Assembly (NCBI RefSeq): GCF_949628215.1 | Contig: NC_134282.1 | Location: forward strand, 20,936,723 to 21,000,722 | Direction: 5' to 3' | Length of the DNA stretch: 64,000 nt | From: Phalacrocorax aristotelis | Lineage: Eukaryota; Chordata; Aves; Suliformes; Phalacrocoracidae | In this document: positions 53,001 through 61,812 of the stretch, piece after piece | How the letters are laid out: every line of letters begins with the position of its first letter | Position numbering within the stretch: the first letter of the stretch is position 1 | Program-made: the position numbers and the translations under genes | The notes under the pieces: model-generated | The model's input: the letters and a program-made list of their open reading frames with translations, nothing else | The model's database searches: none | What the model was told of the DNA's origin: nothing

Positions 53001-56000
53001 TAAATTCTGCTGTCTGACGCAAAGCAGTGCTGAAATCATGACAGTTTGATCCAGCCAGCTCCCAGGAGGCTCTTGATCTTTACTGGCTGGTAAATGTAGC
53101 ACTCCGAACAGCTATGCTGAGCAGATATTGATATTTTTACACCAAATGTTGGTAAGCAGATGTCACAAGCTCATGAAGAGCCTTGAAACTCCACGGAAGA
53201 AAATATGTATGTATGTGGGGGAGGCCTGGAGATAAAAATAATTCAGTGGTTATATGAGAAGACATATATTCCTTACTCTGTTGGTGTTTCGCTATTCTTG
53301 TTCATGGTACTGAAACTGGAGGCTGTGCTCAAACAAGTATAACAGTAAACTCTTTCTCTGTTGATTCATCTGCCTCTTTTACACACTCCTTCCAGCGGAG
53401 GCTTCTCTGCTCCTCTAGCCCTAGCTGAGCTGATAGGTACCATCCACCTGCCATGAGCAAAAGGTCTGTGCTAGGTGGTAGACCCCAGTTGTCCCAAGCT
53501 TGAGGCATCCTATAGTAAGTGTAGGTCCTTGGGCAGGGAGGTAGGAACAGTGAGGCAGCAGGTCTGGGCTCCTCCAGCAGTCACTGGAGAAAACAAGAGG
53601 CACTTCCAGAGGTGACAAAACCCTGGGGTAGGACTCACAAACAGGCATGGCACAGCTGAGCTTTAGGTGACCCCCAACCCTGGCACAGGAATGCTGAGCT
53701 GCTGTAGGTCCAGAGCAGTGTTTTCCATTACAAACCACCACTAATTTTAGCTTGCTGTAAGCGGTTGTGCTGGAGGCTGAGCAGCTGGGCCAGGGTGGCT
53801 CCTGTAGGCAGGCTGGTGGGCATGCATGGAGGGAGAGCCTGCGAGGTGTCCTCAGTGAGGCTGCCATGCCATATTGACCCCCTCCCTGGGCCGGGTGCCC
53901 ATACAGGCTCCTGCAGAGGGGCCACTCAACCCCTGGCCTCAAGGAAGCCCCAGGCATATGGAGTGCCCAGCTTTCAGATGGTGCAGGGTGGGTAGGGGAA
54001 AGCCCACCCGTGGCACGGGAGGCTTGCACTGAAATAGTGACACTCACAAGGTTGTTGGTATGTCCACATTGCAAAGGTGGACATACAGCCTTGTCTCAGA
54101 GGTAGCAGTCAAGTCTTACCCTAAGGCTCCCCTTCCTTGTAAATCTTTTTTTTTACATGCAGGCAGCCTGAAATCCTGAACATGTAAATGGTGAGTAGAA
54201 GTCAGGATTTGTATCCCTTTTTTTTTTTTGTTCTTAGCAAAATCTGTTCTTGAAATGTCCCTACAGAGCAAGCAGCAAACCTGCAGGGAGGCGTGTTGGT
54301 CAGGCTGGCGTTGAACCTACCTAATCTCATTGCAGTGTGGAATAAAACCCAGTGATCTACGGCCACCAGACCCTTGCCTTGACAGCCATGCTTTTAAAGG
54401 ACTGTGGTTACAAAGTGAAAAGTCCTTGCTTTTCCTTACAGTGTTGCATTTTTCCCTCCACTTACAGGTCTTGTAATGAAATTTGAGTCTTATGTACTAA
54501 ATTTAGGGAGGCCAAAAACATTTGCATACAAATATATTTAATCTTTCAAGCACGCAAAATGAGCACAAAATAACAAGTCTAATGTTGGGCACAAGCAGAG
54601 TTCAACTATTTTAAAATTAAAATAATTTAAAAGAATCTATATCTGTGATGGCAGATGACCTTTTCCTGAGGATAGAAAACCTCACCCTTCTCATTACATA
54701 CAGAATAAATGCAGATTTTCAAGTCAGATGTGGACTGAATTTTAAATGTGACAATGACACTTATTCTGCAAGAAATGCCATGACTGTAATGAATTGTAAA
54801 TTATTTTTAGTTGCCACTGGAAACAGAGGAATAGGGGGGACATAATCGATATTGACACAACCACGCTTTATTTTTAAGCAGTACTGATCTTTGGTGACAC
54901 CAATTAGAGGAGGAAAGACCTAGAGCTGAAGTGAACTGCACAAACTGCAAACTATTTTGGTGTTCAGAAAATAGCCACAACAGACAGACCAATGTGCTGC
55001 CTGCTGCCGTGCATTACTGCTGGGATGGTCGTACCATCAAGATTGCTGCTTCAGCCTCTCACGCGAGCTGGGCACATGTGGCGGGAAGCAGATCTCACTG
55101 GGAGACCGTGGTCCATGAACAGTGGTGGTTATTGCCACCATCACCCCACCAGTGCTGGTGCTGTCCTGGGGACTGGGCACAAGGGCGATGACACCAAGCC
55201 CCATGTCAGACCTTGCTACCGCTTGAATTCAAGTTGCCTGACTTTCCTTTCTCCATTAACTTTATGGATGATGATCTTCTAGCTGGGTATGACACAACAC
55301 CGTGGGCTGGAGTCCTCTTGACCCTGTTTGCTGCAGTGAAGTTCCCTCACCCACCTTCTTTCGTACATGAAATGAAATAAAATCTCTCTGAAGCTTTTCT
55401 TACCCTTAAATTAGCATGCAAGATGCAGGGTTGATTAAGTTTTACCTTCTCATGATGCATAACTATGTCAGGTAGAGCATGTGACAGGGCAAGCTGTTCA
55501 GAGAAACCATTGTGTTTATTACTGGTCCGTTCCCAGGATCCACAGAAGGATGCAGCATGGTCAAAACGCACTCAGAAAAACAAGATTACCAAGCTCCTCT
55601 GGTTAAAGAGTTGGTATTGAGCTACTGCTAATGCAATTTCCTAAAATTCAGAGATGCCATGATGTGATCTTACTTTTGTATAAAATGCCATGGAACTTCT
55701 AATGACAGCACAGATAAAATTTTCTGTTGCATGACTCAGGCTGAGGAAAAGAATGCTATACACTCAACATGGAAAAAAAAAAGTACATTCACTGAGGCCC
55801 TCCTTATAGGACTGTGCGGATGCAATCAATCATAAGCAGAAGTCCAGGCAACACTTCTTGATGTGGAGTAAAATTGACAGCTGACTTGTGGATACCCTTT
55901 GGTAAATTTTATCCACTGAACCCAAAATAGCCACGGCAGAGACCTAAGCCAAGTGTCTGCCTGACTTCACACACTGTAAATCTCAAGTGACTGGTTAAGG

Positions 56001-56237
56001 AGCAGAGGAAGGACTTGTGCTCATGTGCCAATTGATCTGAGTTGTCTGAAATATACACTGATGCTGAAGATCAGGGATAGATGGATGGGGGCAGCAGGAT
56101 GATTTCACAGGAAAGAATTTGCTAGAGAAATGTTGGGTGTTTGGTGGCAGAACGCACAAAACAGACGTCTGTTGGAAATGCACGCAGAGGCACAAGAAAA
56201 TTCCTGAAAATCTGAATTAAGCATGATTCTTCTTGGG

Positions 56238-56264
56238 TTTTGTTTGTTTGTTTGTTTTGTTTTG
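56238..56264 (+). repeat. (TTTG)n simple repeat
   Basis: Tandem TTTG/TTTTG units fill 27 bases. Confidence 0.85.
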
Positions 56265-57610
56265 ATCACGGTGACTGTTTTCTCAATGGACTCAGGTGTG
56301 TTAGTGATAACGATGTCTGCAACGATATGTTTTGTTTGTGGGAGTTCAGCGGCTTGCTGAAGGGGGTTGTGGTGTCCAACAATACAGCTCCCAGCTGCTC
56401 AGGGTAGGCTACGGTTTATTTGGACCTTGTTTTCTCTTTTTTACTGCAGCAGATGCCTTTCTGTTTCCCATCTTCAGGGATGCTTTATGGGTCCTAAAGT
56501 AACTTCTATTTTGCCTCTTTTCTTTCTGGCTCTGGTGATGAAATCAAGCCTTTTGGGTGGCATCTGGGGCCTGAATAAGGCTGCTGCTGAAGCATTCCAG
56601 CACAAAAAGTGGTCCTCTATTTTACTCATAACTCTACGTGAGGTGAAACATGAGGCTTCCAGATGTCCATTTCAACTACAACAAATGCAGTAAGGATAGT
56701 ACTGTTATCTGTGTTCTGTTCATGGCTGCAATTATTTCTACCTTGCTGTTCTTAAGACAATTTAATTTTGTAACATTTATTGGTTTGGAAGATACATTCA
56801 TCCTAGGTTTTTTGCATTTTGAGCTGTAAAAGGTCAAAATTGTCAGGAAAGATTTATTTTTGAGGAAAAGGAGTCCTTATTTAAAAGCCAAAGTAAAACA
56901 ACCTTTCTGGAATAGAAAGGAAGCAGAAGGAACTAGCTAAAACCCAGAGCAGCAGCTGAAGCAATGTGTTACATTTCATGCTTTCTGATTTATGGCACGA
57001 TGGTATTTACTCACCCTAGTGACCTATGTGTGCAAGCACTGGCCTTTTTGCACACAGAGTGCTGAAAAGAGAGTTAAAACTGCAAGGGCAGTGCTTGGCA
57101 GTGGTGCTATAGGTGGGAAATCCCTCTTTGGCTGCATTCACACCCAGGGAAGTGGGGTCGAAGCCAGGAGCGTGGCAGCCTGGCCCTGGTCCCATGCCAC
57201 AGCACCATCGGAGGCAGAGTCCTCAGGAGTGGGGTGCTTGTGCCTTCCCGCACCGCTGCCCACGGGCCTGGGGCTGTGAACTACGGTGGTGGGGGGATCC
57301 TTCTGCCTTATCGTTCCCTGACATTCTTCAGTTTTTCCATCTGTCCCAGGCGTACAATGGAGGGGTGTAATTTCCACCCCTCAGCCCCCCTCTCTGAAAG
57401 CACCCAGCCCTCAGCGGGATGCTTTAGTTGGTCTGGAGCTCCTGGGCCTCCCGTGCCTGATGAAGAGGCCATGGGTGCCATGACTTGTCCCTATCCTGTC
57501 ACAAAGCCGAACTCTGTTAAAATGGCTTGTTCAGCGGATTAAAAAAATATCCACGCAGACTGTAGCTGTTAAAAGGCCAGCTCCTGCGAAAGGCACGGCC
57601 ACAGTCAGGT

Positions 57611-57646
57611 GCACACATGTGTGCGCACACCCACACCCACACCCAC
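57611..57646 (+). repeat. Perfect palindrome followed by (ACACCC)n
   Basis: GCACACATGTGTGC (57611-57624) equals its own reverse complement. It is followed by three ACACCC hexamers (about 57626-57646). The stretch lies about 600 bases before the SCG2 promoter. Confidence 0.75.
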
Positions 57647-57892
57647 GCTCACTGACCTTTGCGCAGTGCCACCTCAGCCTTCCTCGCAGTTTGTCTCACG
57701 CTCACCTCTAGTCCCTGCGTGCCCCAGCTGCTCTCCTGTCCCGCGGACCCGGGCGTGAGCCCCTGGCTTGGCCGTCACCTACAAACCCCAGCCGCTGGTC
57801 AGCCTAACAAAGCTCCCCCTCCCTCCCTGCTCCACACCACCCCCCGGGCTGTGGGAGCTGGGGAGCTGCGGGCACTGACTGTAGCCTGTCTG

Positions 57893-58052
57893 CCTCGTTT
57901 ATTTTCTTTTTTTCCTTCCCCCCCCTTACTTCCTTCCCCCCCTTTTCCCTTCCCCCCGCCCTTTTTTTTTCTCCTTTTCGTCTTTTTCCTTTTTGCCCTT
58001 TTCCGTGTCCCCCCCGTCCCCCCCCCCCCTTTTTGTCGTGTCCCCTCCCGGT
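57893..58052 (+). repeat. Long pyrimidine-rich (polyC/polyT) tract before SCG2
   Basis: About 160 bases consist almost only of C and T on the + strand, with C-runs up to about 11 and a T-run of 10. The minus strand is correspondingly purine-rich. Such tracts can form triplex (H-DNA) or G-quadruplex structures. It ends about 150 bases before the CRE. Confidence 0.85.
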
Positions 58053-58086
58053 TTTATTTGCCCTTTTGAATACCCACCCCTTTGCG

Positions 58087-58114
58087 GGTGGTGGTGGTGG
58101 TGGTGGTGGTGGGG
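58087..58114 (+). repeat. (GTG)n microsatellite
   Basis: About nine tandem GTG/TGG triplets lie between the pyrimidine tract and the GC-rich SCG2 core promoter. Confidence 0.9.
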
Positions 58115-58200
58115 TGACCCCCGCCTGCCCCCGGGGAGGGTCCCGCCGCCCCCCGCCCCCCGGCCCCGGCTCCGCCGCGCGGGCGGGGCGCGGGAGCGAG

Positions 58201-58208
58201 TGACGTCA
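58201..58208 (+). promoter_or_regulatory. SCG2: cAMP response element TGACGTCA
   Basis: This is a perfect 8-bp palindromic CRE located 17 bases upstream of the TATA-like element. Mammalian SCG2 promoters have a CRE about 60-67 bases before the transcription start that gives cAMP and depolarisation response through CREB-family factors. The position here fits that arrangement. Confidence 0.88.
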
Positions 58209-58224
58209 GGCGGGGCGAGGGCGG

Positions 58225-58230
58225 TATAAG
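58225..58230 (+). promoter_or_regulatory. SCG2: TATA-like element of SCG2 (TATAAG)
   Basis: TATAAG stands alone in very GC-rich sequence, 17 bases after the CRE. It predicts a start about 25-32 bases further, near 58252-58262; by analogy with the mammalian CRE spacing the start could be nearer 58268. Confidence 0.75.
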
Positions 58231-58254
58231 CGGGCGCTGTCCGGGTGCTGAACG

Positions 58255-58288
58255 GCGGCGGCGGCGGCGGCGGGAGCGGCGCTGGCAG
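58255..58288 (+). other. SCG2: SCG2 non-coding exon 1 (start approximate)
   Basis: The inferred exon runs from about 30 bases after the TATA element to a good donor, CAG|GTAGGG, at 58289. It includes the (GGC)n run at 58254-58272 and no ATG. A weaker alternative donor, CCG|GTAGCA, lies at 58384 and would make the exon about 95 bases longer. Transcript data are needed to choose. Confidence 0.5.
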
Positions 58289-61200
58289 GTAGGGCTGCCG
58301 GGGGGCCGGGGGGAGCTGGGGTGGGGGGCCGGGACCCTTGTGCCGCCTTCCCTCGGCGGCCTGTGGGGCTCGGCTGCCGCCCGGTAGCAATCAACAACAA
58401 CAAAAGGAGGCTAAGTTAAACGAGGAGTTGTGGCGGAAAGTTGCTGGGGTTGTAGCTGATGCGTGCAATGAAATATATGTAAAATATAGATCTATAGCCA
58501 TCTATATATTATACACTGAGATATGCATTATCAGCGCCGTTCACAGCTGAAGCCGGGAAGTATAACGTTTCTGTTTGCAATTGCGTTCAGTCGTGCTGGC
58601 TCGCTGACATGGCACTTCAGCCACGTCGACATATAGGATGAGAGGTTACCTTGGATGCAAACACAATCTGCCTAACTCTCCAGATGTATGCATATACAGT
58701 CATTACATTCGTTCAGAACTCCTTGGGGTTTGGGTCTTTTCCCTTCTCCTCACCCCATTGTTATTTGGTTCATGTTTTGAATCCTTTGCACAGGATAAAG
58801 GTTAGATATGCTTTTAAAAAAAAGCAAATCTACTGCAGTTGTGTTATTTATTGCAAAAGTAAATGGGAGGAAGACTGCATGATGTACTACTTTATTCTTC
58901 TTATGGAGAAACTGCTGTCAGATTCCTCCTCAGACTCTCAGGGCAGGGACACGTTTGTAGGAAAGCTTATGAGTTTTCATTGCAAATTTTCACTTGAAAA
59001 ATTACATTCACATCAGAGACAACTGCTGAGAGAGATTGAGTGAGAAAATTACTGCTACCATGGAAACATTCCAGAAAGAAGTTGGTTTGGGTTTGTTGGG
59101 TCTTTTTTTTTTTTTTGTCTGTTTTTTGGGGAACTTCCGTCAGTCTGCATTACCTTTGTACCGGTTAAATTGTGAACTCGATTGCCTCATTTTGTAAATA
59201 GGAACTTCTACATTTGTTGGTCAAAAGAGGATTTTCCTGTTTGATAGGTGCTAATTGAGGAGAAAATATGCTCCCCATCTAGGCTAGCTTCACAATTATC
59301 CATCTGTAGACAAAACAGCCATTTTAGCAGATTGTCCTTTGAGAGGCACAGAAGAGAATGTTTTATTATAGATTCTAAAGATAGTCTAAAATGTCCTCTG
59401 TTTTCCAAAAAAATGCAGAATTAAAGTCTAAAAGACTGGGGAGGAGTCCTCTTACCGCAGTATATTTAATATAACACAGTATATTTAATGACAAGATTTT
59501 ATGACCTAAACTCAAAGCTTTCAAAAGAAATCATTCCCAAATCCATTTGACAAGGCTTTCAAGTATCATCTACCAATAAAACAGAAGTCAAAAACTGATC
59601 TAGAGACAAATGCACCCAACATATGCAGAGAGGAGCCAATGACCTGTTATTCCTGTAAAGGAAATATCCAGTTGAGCCATGTCCTTGTGGAACACTAAGC
59701 TAAACTTTGCCTGGCTACACACATTTTGATTTTAATGGGATGCTGCTGACGACTCTTACAAAGGCTGTAACAACACATAATTGTGTGCAGTGAAGGAGGC
59801 TGAGTTCCTGGTCCCTGTGAGTGGGAGGTGCCTGGCAGATAATTATGGATGAACTCTCCCTTCCCCCACCCCTCAGAACGGACAGAGTTTCTCATGCACT
59901 AATCAAACTAACTCTGCTAATAACCAGTCGTCTCTGCTGGAAAAAGAAAGTCTTGAATTCATTTATTTGCTACAATAAATAGCAGTGCTTTTTTCCCATT
60001 GAGATATACATTTATGTATATGACTAGTGCCTTTTCTGTGATGGAAAATGAAGCGATGTGTTGGCTTTGTTTCAGGGCAAACTCAGATCTGGAGGGTGGG
60101 ACCTTCTAATCAGCTGTTCTGAAGTAATCCTTTGTGAAATCAATGTTCAAACGTAGCCAGGCTTGAGTAGTCAGAAATGTTTGGGGAAATTGTTAGCTTT
60201 TATGGCTATTAGCTTGCCCAGGCATACTGAGGATTAAAAAGCAGCTCTCTGAACTGATACTGCTTTAATTATTTAGTTAAATTGCCTTATGTTAGGAACA
60301 AAAACTGAGCAGGGAAATCTGCAAGTGAGCTGAAGTAAGCATATTCATGCTCACTTTCTACTTAAAGCGGTGGGTAAATAGTGGTATACGTAGCTCTTTC
60401 AGTCTGTCATGAATCACCAACATCTCAACAGGATGCTTTTACCAGGCCAAAACCAAAGGAACCAAAATAGGTCAATTAATCAAAGTAATTTATATCTTTA
60501 TAATTTCTTTCTCTTTACTGCGCTTTATTTATTCATTATTGTAACTGGATCAGAAAAGAGTCCAATCTGTCTCATGACCTAGGGAATATGTGACAACAGT
60601 TTTGCCCTACACTGGGTGGAGGGTGCTCAGCTCCCCACGGGACTGGACTTGTGCAGCTGTTTCCTCATACGCAGCAGTGCTGTACTCTTCTTAATTCTAT
60701 CAGAGGCATATGTTTTCCCACTTCTGTTCCAGAGTTTATTGTTGACTGGAATAAGCTGGGCAGACTGGCTAGACATGGGCTTCTACCGATCTATTCTAAC
60801 TGAATTTATCTCACTTTTGCCGATGGTCACGTTTCTGCCTGTCCTGGACCTGATTCAATTTCTCCTGAAGTGAATGAATGAATGAAATAACCACACAGAA
60901 CCTACCTACTCAAGCTCATTTTGGAGACGTATTTTAAAGGATTCAGTAAAATTATATTGTACCTTTAGGATAAATTATAGTGGGACCTTTGCCCATAGGA
61001 AAATGGTTCTCTCATAGAGTCTCTTAACTAAAATTCACCTGTAATACAATTTTTTTTTTAAATGAAATAGCAAAAAAAGTAAGTAATAACACTAACAAGA
61101 ATGACAGAAATAAACTTGCAAGTCATTTTATAGGCCATGTTCTCCACTTCATTACATTAATTTTATTGCAATCTAGCACCATGCAGTGGTATTACCCTCG

Positions 61201-61717
61201 TGTGAAATTAGATGCCCTATGGAACAATCTCACAAAATAATTCTGCATGCAGTTTTAATATTAATATTTTGAGTGGCATTTAAATATATGGATATACTGA
61301 TTTTACCATTTCAAGCCTTCCTTTTCATAATCAAAATGACATCTATATTCCTTTATGGGCATTTCACGAGCTATATAGGATATGTATTTTATACTTTGGT
61401 GCTGCCATTGGAAAACTGATGTTCATAAAGTACATTGAACATAGAGATAAAGTTTTAGCATAGGAAACCAATAGCTTCCAGTATAACTGAGGAATCATAG
61501 GACAGATTCAGAAAGTCTCAAATTTCCACAAAAATATATGGTTTCCATGAATGAGCTATAATAGGTTTCCATAATTAATAAAAACATGTGTAGTACTGGT
61601 GGTATTCTTCATTATAAGTTCCAGTTTAAAATAACAATCTCTGTTTTGCTTCTCAGTTTGCTAAGGCTGTCTCCATATGTTAACTGCTTCTTTTTTCTTC
61701 TTCTTCTTTATTTCAAG
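58289..61717 (+). other. SCG2: SCG2 intron 1
   Basis: The intron is 3.4 kb from GTAGGG to the acceptor TTTATTTCAAG ending at 61717, which is preceded by a TTCTTC-rich pyrimidine tract. Its first 45 bases are strongly G-rich (several runs of 3-6 G at 58292-58333, G-quadruplex potential). A 14-base T-run lies at 59103-59116. No gene is seen inside. Confidence 0.7.
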
Positions 61718-61731
61718 GAAATATTTTAAAT
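61718..61731 (+). other. SCG2: SCG2 exon 2 5' UTR portion
   Basis: Fourteen bases lie between the acceptor and the ATG. The start context has A at -3 and G at +4, favourable for initiation. Confidence 0.75.
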
Positions 61732-61812
61732 ATGGCAGAAACTAAAACCTTCCAGCTTGAAGCAGCCTGTGCTCTCACCTTTTTCTTTGTCATAATATGT
61801 TGGGTTGATGCA
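61732..61812 (+). other. SCG2: SCG2 signal peptide coding region (residues 1-27)
   Basis: A short polar N-terminus is followed by a hydrophobic run of about 14 residues and a small-residue cleavage context (VDA|A or VDAA|S). Both cysteines of the precursor are in this segment. The cleavage position is inferred from the human protein. Confidence 0.85.

Larger units (their letters stand above)
41830..57600. other. Intergenic sequence upstream of SCG2, no gene seen
   Basis: About 15.8 kb lacks any recognisable protein gene. It includes a small GC-rich patch at 44870-44980 and a (TTTG)n repeat at each of 47015-47031 and 56238-56264. A 217-codon minus-strand frame at 53421-54074 is low-complexity in look and unsupported. 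Distal enhancers of SCG2 could lie here but nothing in the sequence proves one. Confidence 0.5.
58120..58420 (+). promoter_or_regulatory. SCG2: GC-rich island around the SCG2 transcription start
   Basis: GC content and CpG density peak from about 58120 to 58390. The region contains a GC box (GGGCGGGGC, 58181-58189), the CRE, the TATA-like element, a GGC-repeat and the exon 1 donor. Confidence 0.75.

Noticed and set aside
53421-54074. 217-codon minus-strand open frame
   Set aside because: It is Ser/Pro/Cys-rich with no known motif, and no promoter or splice structure is seen.
57926-58390. 154-codon minus and 136-codon plus frames in the SCG2 promoter
   Set aside because: They are translations of the pyrimidine tract, GTG repeat and GC-rich promoter (poly-His, poly-Pro, poly-Lys/Glu runs).
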